Of a DNA stretch of 13,204 nucleotides, positions 1 to 8,552 are shown in pieces. Below the pieces are notes generated by a model. It saw only the letters and a list, made by a program, of their open reading frames with translations, was not told the origin of the DNA and did no database searches. How positions within the stretch are numbered: position 1 is the stretch's first letter; each line of letters begins with the position of its first letter. The DNA comes from Paramuribaculum sp. (GTDB lineage: Bacteria > Bacteroidota > Bacteroidia > Bacteroidales > Muribaculaceae), in NCBI GenBank assembly GCA_029051965.1, contig JAIDJZ010000307.1, positions 1 through 13,204 on the forward strand, read 5' to 3'. Position numbers and translations under genes: made by a program.

Positions 1-36
1 CCGGAAGCGGCAGAAAAGAAGCAGCAGATTGTATAA
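1..36 (+). CDS. possible C-terminal tail of a plus-strand gene cut by the window edge
   Basis: Reading from base 1, eleven sense codons (PEAAEKKQQIV) run to a TAA at 34-36. The charged, Ala/Glu/Lys/Gln-rich composition resembles the end of a protein, and such a gene would converge on clpB, whose stop lies at 83-85. The other two frames are also open over these few bases, so this is only a candidate. Nothing can be said about function. Confidence 0.25.
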   Translation, partial: PEAAEKKQQIV

Positions 37-82
37 AAGATTTTCGTTCTCTTACTATCGTTTAAATTTGAACACTTTCTTA

Positions 83-2674
83 TCAGTTATTGAAGACAAG
101 CGCTTCGTCCCTGACATCGATGACAATCGGTTTCTCCTTATCGACTTTCTGGGCAAGGATATCCTTCGAAAGCTGGTTGAGCACCAGACGATGGATCGCA
201 CGCTTGACCGGACGCGCACCGAATTCCGGATCGAATCCCTCTTCGGCAAGATAGTGCAGCGCGGCAGGAGTGATTTCGAGAGTCACGCCATTGGCGGCAA
301 GCATCTTCTGGATTCCACGGATCTGCAGTCCGACAATCTCCTCAATCTCCTTCTCGTTGAGCGGAGTGAACATGATTGTCTCGTCGATGCGGTTGAGAAA
401 CTCCGGACGGATGGTCTGCTTAAGCATGTCGAGCACCTCGTTTTTGGTTGTCTCGACAACCTCGTCGTGGTTTTCGGGAGTCATTTTAGAGAAATTGTCG
501 CGGATGACCGACGAGCCCATGTTGGAGGTCATGATGATGATAGTGTTCTTGAAGTTGACCATACGGCCCTTATTGTCGGTCAGACGCCCGTCGTCGAGCA
601 CCTGCAGCAGAATGTTGAACACATCCGGGTGGGCCTTCTCGATCTCGTCGAACAGAACGACCGAATACGGCTTACGTCTGACAGCCTCCGTCAGCTGGCC
701 GCCTTCATCATATCCGACATATCCCGGAGGCGCTCCGACAAGACGGCTGACGGCATGCTTCTCCTGATACTCGCTCATGTCGATTCGGGTCATCATATTC
801 TCGTCATCGAACAGATATTCGGCCAATGCCTTTGCGAGCTCCGTTTTGCCGACACCGGTTGTGCCGAGGAAAATAAACGAACCGATCGGACGGCGGGGAT
901 CATTAAGTCCCGCACGGCTGCGGCGCACAGCGTCGGCAATCGCCCGGATAGCTTCCTCCTGACCGACAACACGGTTATGGAGCTCCGACTCAAGGTGAAG
1001 GAGCTTCTCCTTCTCGCTCTGAACCATCTTGTTGACAGGAATACCCGTCCAGCGCGAAACGACATCGGCGATATCTTCCGCATCGACCTCCTCCTTAATG
1101 AGAGCCTTCTCGCCCTGCATCATACGGAGCTGCTCCTGAATCGTAGCGTTTTCCTGCTCCTTCTCGCGCACCTTCGAATAGCGGATCTCCGCGACCTTCG
1201 CATAATCGCCCTCACGTTCGGCACGTTCGGCATCGAAATTGAGCTGTTCGATATCGATCTTGTTCTGCTGAATCCGATTGATCAGATCTTTTTCAGCACG
1301 CCATTTTGCTGTGAAGTCCTTTTCCTCCTCACGCATCTGCGCAAGATCGCGCTCGATTTCCTTGACTTTGGCAGTGTCGCCCTCGCGCTTGATAGCTTCG
1401 CGTTCGATCTCCTTCTGAGCGATGCGGCGGCTGATGTCATCAAGAGCCTGCGGGACAGAGTCGATTTCCAGACGGAGTTTTGAAGCGGCCTCGTCGACCA
1501 GATCGATCGCCTTGTCGGGGAGGAAACGGTCGGTGATATACCGTTCCGACAACTGCACGGCGGCTATGATCGCCTCATCACGTATGCGCACCTTGTGATG
1601 GTTCTCATAGCGCTCCTTGAGGCCTCGGAGAATGGCAATCGCGCTCATCTCGTCCGGCTCGTTGACCATGACTTTCTGGAACCGGCGTTCGAGGGCCTTG
1701 TCCTTCTCGAAATATTTCTGATATTCGTCGAGCGTTGTAGCGCCGATGCTTCGAAGCTCTCCGCGCGCAAGCGCGGGCTTCAGAATGTTGGCCGCATCCA
1801 TCGCACCCTCACCCTTGCCGGCTCCGACAAGAGTGTGAATCTCATCAATAAAGAGAATGATCTCGCCATCGCTTCCCGTCACCTCGTTCACGATCGCTTT
1901 CAGTCGTTCTTCAAATTCACCTTTATATTTGGCTCCCGCCACGAGTGCACCCATGTCGAGAGAATAGATCTGTTTTGTGCGGAGATTTTCCGGAACGTCG
2001 CCGCGCACAATACGCTGGGCAAGCCCTTCAGCAATAGCCGTCTTTCCTGTTCCCGGCTCGCCGATAAGCATCGGATTATTCTTTGTTCGGCGGCTCAGAA
2101 TCTGAAGAACACGGCGGATCTCGTCGTCTCGTCCGATGACAGGATCAAGCTTCCCGCTACGGGCGCGTTCATTAAGATTGATCGCATATTTGCTCAAGGC
2201 ATTGTATGTATCCTCCGCGCTCTGGTCGGTAGCCTTTTTTCCTTTACGCAATTCGTCAATAGCCCCCTTCAGTTCCTTTTCGCTCAGACCTGCATCCTTA
2301 AGAATGGACGACGCCGGAGAGCCGACTTCGAAAATGGCCATCAGCAACGCCTCAAGCGTGACATACTCATCACCCATCTTCTTCGAGACATCAAGCGCAC
2401 GCTGGAGCACATCGTTGGAGCTACGGCTCAAATAAGGTTCGGAGCCACCCGACACTTTCGGAAGCGACGCTATCTCGCGATCGATCTGCTGACCGATCTG
2501 AACGGCATTTGCCCCGACCTTCGCAAAAATGAACTTTACAAGGCTCTCGCCCTCTGTCATCACGCCTTTCAGCAGATGGACAGGCTCAATGGCCTGATTG
2601 CCGTTGCCTTTGGTAATCTCAAAAGCTTTCTGAATGGCCTCCTGCGACTTAATGGTAAAATTATTGAAATTCAT
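83..2674 (-). CDS. clpB: ATP-dependent protein disaggregase ClpB (Hsp100)
   Basis: ClpB is a cytoplasmic hexameric AAA+ chaperone that threads aggregated proteins through its pore and works with DnaK/DnaJ/GrpE. All parts are visible in the 863 residues, a normal length. There is an N-terminal Clp repeat domain (about 1-145). The first nucleotide-binding domain has Walker A GEPGTGKT (205-212), Walker B ILFIDE (273-278) and a pore loop around Tyr250 (KYKGEFE). A Glu/Lys/Arg-rich coiled-coil M domain follows (about 410-525). The second nucleotide-binding domain has Walker A GTTGVGKT (604-611), Walker B VVLFDE (672-677), pore loop GYVG (651-654) and sensor-2 GAR (819-821). The full M domain separates it from ClpA and ClpX. 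It begins [13 protein letters not shown], the usual ClpB start. It is divergent from the DUF5106-type gene. I found no CIRCE-like operator and no clear TAnnTTTG box upstream, so its heat-shock control is not visible. Confidence 0.98.
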   Translation of the reverse strand: MNFNNFTIKSQEAIQKAFEITKGNGNQAIEPVHLLKGVMTEGESLVKFIFAKVGANAVQIGQQIDREIASLPKVSGGSEPYLSRSSNDVLQRALDVSKKMGDEYVTLEALLMAIFEVGSPASSILKDAGLSEKELKGAIDELRKGKKATDQSAEDTYNALSKYAINLNERARSGKLDPVIGRDDEIRRVLQILSRRTKNNPMLIGEPGTGKTAIAEGLAQRIVRGDVPENLRTKQIYSLDMGALVAGAKYKGEFEERLKAIVNEVTGSDGEIILFIDEIHTLVGAGKGEGAMDAANILKPALARGELRSIGATTLDEYQKYFEKDKALERRFQKVMVNEPDEMSAIAILRGLKERYENHHKVRIRDEAIIAAVQLSERYITDRFLPDKAIDLVDEAASKLRLEIDSVPQALDDISRRIAQKEIEREAIKREGDTAKVKEIERDLAQMREEEKDFTAKWRAEKDLINRIQQNKIDIEQLNFDAERAEREGDYAKVAEIRYSKVREKEQENATIQEQLRMMQGEKALIKEEVDAEDIADVVSRWTGIPVNKMVQSEKEKLLHLESELHNRVVGQEEAIRAIADAVRRSRAGLNDPRRPIGSFIFLGTTGVGKTELAKALAEYLFDDENMMTRIDMSEYQEKHAVSRLVGAPPGYVGYDEGGQLTEAVRRKPYSVVLFDEIEKAHPDVFNILLQVLDDGRLTDNKGRMVNFKNTIIIMTSNMGSSVIRDNFSKMTPENHDEVVETTKNEVLDMLKQTIRPEFLNRIDETIMFTPLNEKEIEEIVGLQIRGIQKMLAANGVTLEITPAALHYLAEEGFDPEFGARPVKRAIHRLVLNQLSKDILAQKVDKEKPIVIDVRDEALVFNN

Positions 2675-2846
2675 AATGGAATGTATAATTGTGTGTTGGG
2701 TATAAAACGGTCGATTTTTTTAATACTACTATATATCTAACAACATATCACGGACAATGGTTGAACCGAACCGACTACTTTATCCGGATTATTCCGGCGT
2801 CAGAGATTTTTTTCGCCGTCCACTCGGTTATTTCCATGATATTTGT

Positions 2847-2855
2847 TAATTTTGT
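2847..2855 (+). promoter_or_regulatory. Bacteroidota-type -7 promoter box for the DUF5106-type gene
   Basis: TAATTTTGT matches the Bacteroidota -7 consensus TAnnTTTGY exactly. It lies 64 bases before the start codon at 2920, leaving a leader of about 55-60 nt. No good TTTG -33 box stands at the usual spacing, so the call rests on one motif in an AT-rich gap. The rest of the 245-bp divergent gap (2675-2919) shows no matching box for clpB on the minus strand. Confidence 0.5.
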
Positions 2856-2919
2856 GTTTGCAAATACTTTGCCAAAGAGCGTCCTGCTCGACAAACTGAT
2901 AATTTTTAGCTGAACCGTA

Positions 2920-3843
2920 ATGAAACATTTCATACTCTCCCTGATTGCAATCTTCTGCTCCGTCCCGGCGTTCTCTCAGGCCAACGGAGCTGCTACTCAG
3001 CAATTTTTCCAGCTGCCGATCGTTCCGGACTCGATCCAGAACTTCCAGCGTCGCTGTGACTACATGCTGGCCCACTACTGGGACTTCTGTGATCTGAAAA
3101 AAGCCTTCTCCTCACGTGACAAAATGGCCGATGCCTTTGACATGTATCTGTCATTCATGCCCTATGCGACAGCCTCGGAAGTCTTTTCGTCGGTCGATAA
3201 CTTTTTCGGACGCATCTCCAGACAGCCAAAAGATGTCGAGTTCATCGCCTCTCTGGCAGAAAGCCGGCTCTACTCCGACTCGGCCGAATACAAAAGCGAG
3301 GAGCTTTACAGCCATTTTCTCGACAACATCCTGAAAGTCAAAAAAATCAGTAAAGAAAGCCGCAACCACTATCAGGCCCAGTCGAAAATCCTCCATAATT
3401 CCCAGGAAGGCATGATTGCCCCATCATTCGACTTCGTCGACCCTGAAGGCAGAAAAATGCAATTCAGAATTGATCCTTCGCAGTTCGCGACCATCCTGAT
3501 GTTCACCTCCCCCAAAAGCACAGCGGCCGATCTGGCCCGGCTGAGACTTGACGCCGACATAAAGACATCGCAGCTTATCGAAAGCGGCATGGTGAAAATA
3601 TATCAGATCTACGTCGAAGAGCCGACCGCAACGCCGGCCACACCAAACGGATGGACCACCGGAATTGCTCCCGGAATCGAAACAGTCTACGACGTCAGCA
3701 CATTCCCGATGTTCTACATCCTCAACTCTTCCGGCAAAATTCTCAAAAAAAGCCCTGACGTCGATCCGCTTCTGAGCGTCATGCAGCAGATACGCATCCC
3801 CAAAAAGAAAAACGCGGCTGCCGAAGGAACTCAGCCGGAATAA
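2920..3843 (+). CDS. secreted DUF5106-type protein with a thioredoxin-like C-terminal domain
   Basis: The 307-residue product starts with a signal peptide (1-19: Lys2, hydrophobic core, then AFS before Gln20), so it should reach the periplasm. Residues about 30-160 are helical and resemble the DUF5106 domain seen in Bacteroidota, where it often sits before a thioredoxin/AhpC-TSA fold. Residues about 163-295 fit that fold: APSFDFVDPEG opens the first strand, ILMFTSPKS occupies the usual active-site strand and loop, and TFPMFYI (261-267) gives the cis-proline turn. The CxxC pair is missing: TSPKS (196-200) stands in its place. The only cysteines after the signal peptide are Cys46 and Cys57, both in the DUF5106 part. 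It therefore probably does not act as a classical disulfide oxidoreductase. Function is unknown. It is followed 68 nt later by doxX and may be co-transcribed with it. Confidence 0.85.
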   Translation: MKHFILSLIAIFCSVPAFSQANGAATQQFFQLPIVPDSIQNFQRRCDYMLAHYWDFCDLKKAFSSRDKMADAFDMYLSFMPYATASEVFSSVDNFFGRISRQPKDVEFIASLAESRLYSDSAEYKSEELYSHFLDNILKVKKISKESRNHYQAQSKILHNSQEGMIAPSFDFVDPEGRKMQFRIDPSQFATILMFTSPKSTAADLARLRLDADIKTSQLIESGMVKIYQIYVEEPTATPATPNGWTTGIAPGIETVYDVSTFPMFYILNSSGKILKKSPDVDPLLSVMQQIRIPKKKNAAAEGTQPE

Positions 3844-3911
3844 TCAATCCCGACAGACTTCCGGATTGTTTCTAACCTACAGACTCCCCTCCAACCAAAA
3901 ACGAAGATCCA

Positions 3912-4424
3912 ATGAACAACAAACTGACTCAATCACTAATCAGACTCTATCTCCGGTTTTCCGGATTTTCCTACACAAATCTGGCCAGACTCTTCATGCG
4001 CCTCTTCGTAGGAGTGATGTTCATGCAGTTCGGCATCCGGCAGCTCGTCCATTTTCCGGAACTCTGCAACGAATTTCCGAGTCTGTTCGGACTTTCGACA
4101 ACAACATGTCTGGTCATAATGATCACAATCGAGCTTCTATGCTCTCTGATGATCATGGTCGGCTTCCTGACCCGGTTCGCGACGATTCCGTCCATCCTCT
4201 CGATGATTGCCGCCGAAATATACATCATCAAGGATCTTCTGCCCCATGAAGCCCTATGGGGTGTCACCTCGACCCAGCCCGGCTACCTTCCCATCATGTT
4301 CACCGGCATCTTCATGTTCATCCTCCTTGCCGGTCCGGGTAAAATTTCGGTCGACTATTTCGTTTCGATATTCATAATCTCGCGACAGGGCCGCGACGAA
4401 AAAGAGGAACTCGAGGAAGTATAA
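3912..4424 (+). CDS. DoxX family inner-membrane protein
   Basis: The 170-residue product has four predicted membrane segments (about 26-41, 62-84, 90-107 and 127-141) and a charged cytoplasmic tail ending EKEELEEV. The segment Ala-Gly-Pro-Gly-Lys-Ile-Ser-Val-Asp (140-148), just after the last helix, is the characteristic DoxX/DoxD end motif. Arg26 and Arg30, before and within the first helix, also fit the family. DoxX proteins are small quinone- or redox-associated membrane proteins whose role is mostly undefined, so no substrate is assigned. The ATG at 3912 gives the normal N-terminus. The gene follows the DUF5106-type gene by 68 nt on the same strand. A secreted thioredoxin-fold protein beside a DoxX protein hints at an envelope redox link, which is inference only. 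The stop codon lies 4 nt before the inverted-repeat element. Confidence 0.85.
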   Translation: MNNKLTQSLIRLYLRFSGFSYTNLARLFMRLFVGVMFMQFGIRQLVHFPELCNEFPSLFGLSTTTCLVIMITIELLCSLMIMVGFLTRFATIPSILSMIAAEIYIIKDLLPHEALWGVTSTQPGYLPIMFTGIFMFILLAGPGKISVDYFVSIFIISRQGRDEKEELEEV

Positions 4425-4427
4425 GAA

Positions 4428-4624
4428 AGAGAGTGTTTTGATTTAAACCGCGTTAACAACAAAAAGCATGAATGGTATAAACTTCAAAATAATCCTGAGG
4501 CCTTTTCTGGCGAATTCCGCCAAGTCTCATCAGTCGCATAGCCCGCTATGCTCCTTCTTCAACTCGCGGAATTCGCTCAAAAAATACCCTCAGTCTTAAT
4601 TTGATTTAAATTCAAACACTCTCT
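4428..4624. repeat. MITE-like nested inverted-repeat element between doxX and mnmA
   Basis: The ends are inverted repeats: AGAGAGTGTTTTGATTTAAA (4428-4447) against TTTAAATTCAAACACTCTCT (4605-4624), complementary at 18 of 20 positions. Nested inside are CTGAGG/CCTCAG (4495-4500 and 4588-4593), a perfect 11-bp pair GCGAATTCCGC/GCGGAATTCGC (4510-4520 and 4566-4576), and a perfect central hairpin GCATAG-CCCG-CTATGC (4536-4551). The spacing between outer and middle arms is uneven (47 and 11 nt). It fills the intergenic gap almost exactly, so mnmA's ribosome-binding region lies in its right arm. No transposase and no clear target-site duplication are present. It could be a miniature transposable element, a REP-like repeat or a long structured leader of mnmA. 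The inverted-repeat layout is certain, but its identity is not. Confidence 0.75.
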
Positions 4625-4627
4625 AAC

Positions 4628-5707
4628 ATGAAAATAGCAGCTTTGATCTCCGGAGGCGTCGACAGTGCCGTGGCCGTGCACCGACTCGTCGAACAGGGCC
4701 ATGACGTCAGCCTCTTCTATATCCGCATCGGACTCGACAACGGCGAAGGCGACTGCTCGGCCGAAGAAGACATCGAAATGTGTTCGCTGATCGCACGCCG
4801 CTACGGTCTCCCGCTGGAAGTCGTGTCGCTCCATCAGGAATACTGGGACAACGTCATGCAGTATGCACTCGACACCGTTCGTCAGGGACTGACACCGAAC
4901 CCAGACGTCATGTGCAACCGAATGATAAAATTCGGCTTTTTCGAACAGCGATGGGGACACGAATTTGACCGCACGGCAACCGGCCACTACGCATCGACCC
5001 GCACAATCGACGGAAAAGTTTTTCTGGCGACAGCGCCTGATCCCGTCAAAGACCAGACCGACTTTCTTTCGCGAATCACCTACGATCAGCTTTCACACCT
5101 CATGTTTCCAATCGGCGATCTGCCCAAAGCAAGAGTCCGCGAAATCGCACGCGAAGCCGACCTGCCAAACGCATTCCGCCGCGACAGCCAGGGAATCTGC
5201 TTCCTCGGCAAGATCAACTACAACGACTTCATCCGCCGTCATCTCGGCGAAAAGCCCGGTCCGATAATCGAAATCGAAACCGGCAAAAAGCTCGGAGAAC
5301 ACCGCGGATTCTGGTTTCACACAATCGGCCAGCGCAAAGGCCTCGGACTCAGCGGCGGACCGTGGTATGTCGTCAAGAAACACATCCCTGACAACGTCGT
5401 CTACGTCTCAAGAGGCTACGACACCGAAAAACAATACGGCAACTCGATCCATCTTGACGAAATGCACTGGATCACGCTCGATCCCTGGGCCGACGAATGC
5501 CGCTCTGTCGAAATCGCGTTCAAGAACCGGCATATGCCCGAATTCATTCCCGGACGCCTCACACGCATTGACGGGAAAGAATATATCATTGAAAGCGACC
5601 GGAAAATTCAGGGTATCGCCCCCGGACAATTCACATCGATCTATTCGCCCGACAACCGACTCTGTTTCGGGAGCGGAGTGATAACCGGACGCAACGTAAC
5701 CCTATGA
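4628..5707 (+). CDS. mnmA: tRNA-specific 2-thiouridylase MnmA
   Basis: MnmA adenylates and then 2-thiolates U34 of the tRNAs for Lys, Glu and Gln, taking sulfur from a persulfide relay. The 359-residue product has the PP-loop ATPase motif SGGVDSAV (8-15). Its first catalytic cysteine is Cys96 in [12 protein letters not shown], and ATGHYA (117-122) follows. The second, persulfide-bearing cysteine is Cys191 in [20 protein letters not shown] (231-241) begins the central domain, and the C-terminal beta-barrel runs to the end. Length is normal. The N-terminal part ([21 protein letters not shown]) differs from the proteobacterial form but matches the Bacteroidota type, where genomes often carry two mnmA paralogues; which paralogue this is cannot be decided here. 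It appears to be the first gene of a run leading through to kdsA. Its start codon is only 3 nt downstream of the inverted-repeat element. Confidence 0.96.
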   Translation: MKIAALISGGVDSAVAVHRLVEQGHDVSLFYIRIGLDNGEGDCSAEEDIEMCSLIARRYGLPLEVVSLHQEYWDNVMQYALDTVRQGLTPNPDVMCNRMIKFGFFEQRWGHEFDRTATGHYASTRTIDGKVFLATAPDPVKDQTDFLSRITYDQLSHLMFPIGDLPKARVREIAREADLPNAFRRDSQGICFLGKINYNDFIRRHLGEKPGPIIEIETGKKLGEHRGFWFHTIGQRKGLGLSGGPWYVVKKHIPDNVVYVSRGYDTEKQYGNSIHLDEMHWITLDPWADECRSVEIAFKNRHMPEFIPGRLTRIDGKEYIIESDRKIQGIAPGQFTSIYSPDNRLCFGSGVITGRNVTL

Positions 5708-5738
5708 ATCCCCCAAAAACTCTTTTCTGCACTTTAGA

Positions 5739-6377
5739 ATGAAATCAAACAGTGACCGAATCCGCCTGAAAGTCGTCGGGATCTCATATTCCCAGATCCA
5801 GTCCGGCGCCTACGCCCTTATTCTGGCGCAAGTAGGTGGCGACTATAGGATTCCTGTTGTCATCGGGGCAGCGGAAGCACAGGCCATCGCGCTTAAAATG
5901 GAAAGCATAACCCCGCCGCGACCAATGACTCACGACCTTTTTGTCAGCTTCGCACACGCTTTCGGCGTCAAACTGCGCGAAGTCTTCATCTATCGCTTCG
6001 AAGACGGAATCTTCTCATCCGAACTGACTTTCACCGACGGCGAACGCACCATAGCCATAGACTCCCGCACCTCCGACGCGATTGCTATTGCAATGCGGAC
6101 AGGATCGCCGATCTTCACAACGCCGGAAATCCTCGAAGAGACAGGATTCATCATCGAAGAATCAGCCTCAGTCTCCGACGAAGACGAAGCGGCCGCAGCA
6201 AATGCTCCGGTCTTTTCCGAAAACGATGATGAAGCAGACGCTGAATTCGACGAGCCACGAATCGAAAACTACAGTGTCGAAGAGCTCCAGCGCACTCTCG
6301 AACGCCTCATTCAGCAGGAAAACTATGAAGAGGCAGCCCGAGTCAACGAAATCCTTAAAAAGAAACTCAACTCCTGA
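5739..6377 (+). CDS. bifunctional nuclease family protein (DUF151) with UVR-like C-terminus
   Basis: The 212-residue product has a bifunctional nuclease (BFN/DUF151) domain at about 8-140. Recognisable parts are YRIPVVIGAAEAQAIAL (36-52), a TPPRPMTHDL segment (58-67) and the SRTSDAIAIAMRTGSPIFT stretch (109-127). Next comes an acidic Asp/Glu/Ala-rich linker (about 139-175), then a helical UVR-like motif (180-209) with repeated Glu/Leu and QQENYEEAARVNEILKKK. The nuclease-plus-UVR layout is usual in Bacteroidota. Plant and Thermotoga members have been linked to DNA/RNA cleavage or defence responses, but the bacterial role is not settled. It follows mnmA by 31 nt and precedes the transporter by 72 nt, in the same orientation, so they are probably co-transcribed. 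The UVR-like motif suggests docking to a Uvr-type partner, which is inference. Confidence 0.9.
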   Translation: MKSNSDRIRLKVVGISYSQIQSGAYALILAQVGGDYRIPVVIGAAEAQAIALKMESITPPRPMTHDLFVSFAHAFGVKLREVFIYRFEDGIFSSELTFTDGERTIAIDSRTSDAIAIAMRTGSPIFTTPEILEETGFIIEESASVSDEDEAAAANAPVFSENDDEADAEFDEPRIENYSVEELQRTLERLIQQENYEEAARVNEILKKKLNS

Positions 6378-6449
6378 TCTCCCCTCCCTCAATCAGCCTC
6401 ATAACTTATCCACCATAGAGAATTACTAATCAAATAACATCGAAAAACA

Positions 6450-7799
6450 ATGTCAGCAATAAAAGTCAAACTCGCAGCGATGAACTTCCTGGAGTTCGCC
6501 GTCTGGGGAGCATATCTCGTTTCGTTAGGTATTTATCTGGCCGGTGCCGGTCTCGGCGACAAGATCTACTGGTTCTACACCGTCCAGGGCATCGTCTCGA
6601 TCTTCATGCCGGCCGTCGTCGGCATAATCGCCGACCGCTGGGTTCAGGCCCAGAAAATGCTTAGCCTGTGCCATCTGATCGCAGGACTCTTCATGGGAGC
6701 AGCCGGAGCATACTGTCTTTTTGCCGGCGACAACATCGAATTCGCCCCCCTCTTCACCCTCTACACTATTTCCGTGGCATTCTACATGCCAACAATCGGC
6801 CTGGCCAACTCCGTAGCCTACACCGCGCTCAACAAGGCAGGGCTTGACACCGTTGTCCATTTCCCGCCGATCCGCGTGTTCGGAACGATCGGATTCATCG
6901 CCTCGATGCTTCTGACAAACTTCCTGCCCATCAACGGAGTTTCAATGCAGAAGACCTTCTTCCAGCTCTTTTCCTCCGGCATTCTCGGCCTCATCCTTGC
7001 AGCCTACGCGCTGACCATGCCCGCATGCCCTGTCAACAAAGGCGGATCCACTTCGATTTCCGAAGCTCTCGGGCTCAAGGCATTCGCCCTGTTCAAACAG
7101 CGCAAAATGGCAATCTTCTTTATCTTCTCCATGCTTCTCGGAGTCTCTCTTCAGATAACAAACAGCTACGGATCGACCTTCATCAACGCCTTCGAACAAG
7201 TCAGCCAGTATGCCGACAGCTGGGTGGCTCAGAATGCAACTGCGCTGATCTCACTCTCTCAGATCAGCGAAACGCTATGCATTCTGCTGATACCGTTCTG
7301 CCTGAAACGCTTCGGCATAAAGGGAGTCATGCTCATCGCCATGCTCGGCTGGGTTCTGCGTTTCGGCTTTTTCGGACTCGGAAATCCCGAAATGCCGGGC
7401 GTACTGCTCTTTATTCTGTCATGCGTGGTCTACGGAGTTGCATTTGACTTTTTCAACATCTCCGGATCGCTCTACGTCGATCAGCAGACAGGCAAAGAAA
7501 TAAGATCGAGCGCACAGGGACTCTTCATGCTCATGACCAACGGTGTCGGAGCCACGATCGGCACACTCGTCGCCGGCCAGATCGTAAACCGCTTCGTCTA
7601 CTCCCGTCCGGCTGAGGCTCAGATCGACGGATGGCAGACTTCATGGTACATCTTTGCCGCCTACGCTCTGGTTGTCACTGTGCTCTTCTGGCTCATATTC
7701 CGCGACTCTTCGAAACCCTCCGTCAGCGAAGCAAAAGCGGCCGACATCGACGGCCAGTCGCCCGAAGGACTCATCACCGGCGACCCTGACTGCAAATAA
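6450..7799 (+). CDS. nucleoside:H+ symporter, NupG/XapB-like MFS transporter
   Basis: The 449-residue product has about twelve hydrophobic segments and belongs to the nucleoside:H+ symporter family of major facilitators, which import nucleosides with protons. Supporting motifs are the opening KLAAMNFLEFAVWGAYLVSLG (7-27), VGIIADRW (57-64) between early helices, FPPIRVFGTIGFIASM (138-153), and the late FDFFNISGSLYVDQQ (332-346) followed by RSSAQGLFMLMTNGVGATIG (352-371). A long loop separates the two halves, and the hydrophilic tail (about 418-449) is short and variable. Met1 gives the standard N-terminus; Met11 would cut the first helix. It lies between the bifunctional-nuclease gene and rsmE (24 nt downstream). 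Substrate preference cannot be read from the sequence. Together with a nuclease neighbour it could serve salvage, but this is inference. Confidence 0.92.
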   Translation: MSAIKVKLAAMNFLEFAVWGAYLVSLGIYLAGAGLGDKIYWFYTVQGIVSIFMPAVVGIIADRWVQAQKMLSLCHLIAGLFMGAAGAYCLFAGDNIEFAPLFTLYTISVAFYMPTIGLANSVAYTALNKAGLDTVVHFPPIRVFGTIGFIASMLLTNFLPINGVSMQKTFFQLFSSGILGLILAAYALTMPACPVNKGGSTSISEALGLKAFALFKQRKMAIFFIFSMLLGVSLQITNSYGSTFINAFEQVSQYADSWVAQNATALISLSQISETLCILLIPFCLKRFGIKGVMLIAMLGWVLRFGFFGLGNPEMPGVLLFILSCVVYGVAFDFFNISGSLYVDQQTGKEIRSSAQGLFMLMTNGVGATIGTLVAGQIVNRFVYSRPAEAQIDGWQTSWYIFAAYALVVTVLFWLIFRDSSKPSVSEAKAADIDGQSPEGLITGDPDCK

Positions 7800-7823
7800 A
7801 ACATAACCACCCCGCATACGACA

Positions 7824-8531
7824 ATGATCATCTTCTACGCGCCGGACATTGAAACAACTCTGACGCTCCCTGAAAGCGACTCACAGCACGCTGTCCGTGT
7901 GCTTCGCCTCAGACCGGGAGCTGAAATGAAAGTCATCGACGGCAAAGGCCATGCATTCACCTGCCGCCTGCTGGATGCCCATTCCAAAAAGGCCACGGTC
8001 GAAATCCTATCCCGTGAACCGATGCCTCTTTGCTGGAATCAGCAGCTGACAGTGGCTGTCGCTCCGACAAAACACATGGACCGCATGGAATGGCTTGTCG
8101 AAAAACTGACAGAGATCGGCGTCAATCGGATCGTGCCACTGCTGTCGAAACGCTCCGAACGCAAGGAAATAAAGGTCGAACGTCTCGAAAAGATTGCCGT
8201 CTCGGCAATGAAGCAGTCGCTTAAAGGCGTCCTCCCGACAATATGCCCGATGACACCCGTCCGACAGTTCATTGACGCCTGCGACAGTCAGCAGCGCTTC
8301 ATAGCCCACTGCGACGATCTCTCAGAGCGGCAGCTGCTCGCAAGACTCTACACGCCCCTAACCGACGCCGCAATAATGATCGGACCGGAAGGCGACTTCT
8401 CGCCTGACGAAGTCGACCATGCCCTCTCGTCCGGATGGAAGCCTGTGACTCTCGGCGACAACCGCCTCCGCACCGAAACGGCAGCTCTCGTCGCCTGCGA
8501 CACCTTTCATATAATTGACCAACTCCACTAA
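7824..8531 (+). CDS. rsmE: 16S rRNA (uracil1498-N3)-methyltransferase RsmE
   Basis: RsmE is a SPOUT-class, SAM-dependent methyltransferase that makes m3U1498 in 16S rRNA of the assembled 30S subunit. The 235-residue product has the normal length and order. An N-terminal PUA-like RNA-binding part carries HAVRVLRLRPG (22-32). The trefoil-knot domain has the family signatures KHMDRMEWLVEKLTEIGV (83-100), VPLLSKRSER (104-113), AMKQSLKG (128-135), the SAM-site MIGPEGDFSPDE (185-196) and LGDNRLRTETA (210-220), the knot's closing segment. It is 24 nt after the transporter and 21 nt before kdsA, both on the same strand, which supports one transcript. Nothing is missing or unusual. Confidence 0.96.
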   Translation: MIIFYAPDIETTLTLPESDSQHAVRVLRLRPGAEMKVIDGKGHAFTCRLLDAHSKKATVEILSREPMPLCWNQQLTVAVAPTKHMDRMEWLVEKLTEIGVNRIVPLLSKRSERKEIKVERLEKIAVSAMKQSLKGVLPTICPMTPVRQFIDACDSQQRFIAHCDDLSERQLLARLYTPLTDAAIMIGPEGDFSPDEVDHALSSGWKPVTLGDNRLRTETAALVACDTFHIIDQLH

Positions 8532-8552
8532 TTCATAAACGCATTCTCAGAA

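Noticed and set aside
29..1483. Long plus-strand open frame (484 codons) opposite clpB
   Set aside because: It is fully antisense to an unmistakable clpB, shows no recognisable domain, and arises from the GC-rich third positions of that gene.
1595..2740. Second long plus-strand open frame (381 codons) opposite the clpB 5' half
   Set aside because: Same reasoning: antisense to conserved ClpB motifs, with no family features of its own.
2773..2817. CCGG-ATTATT-CCGG dyad followed by a T-run in the clpB-DUF5106 gap
   Set aside because: The stem is only 4 bp and the place, between divergent genes, does not suit a terminator.
2839..2850. 12-mer ATATTTGTTAAT shared with the loop of the repeat at 9381
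   Set aside because: An AT-rich 12-mer match is expected several times by chance in 13 kb, and the flanks do not match; the site is better explained as promoter sequence.
5739..6377. Possible fusion of a nuclease domain with a UVR motif as a novelty
   Set aside because: This layout is usual for Bacteroidota members of the family, so it is not unusual here.
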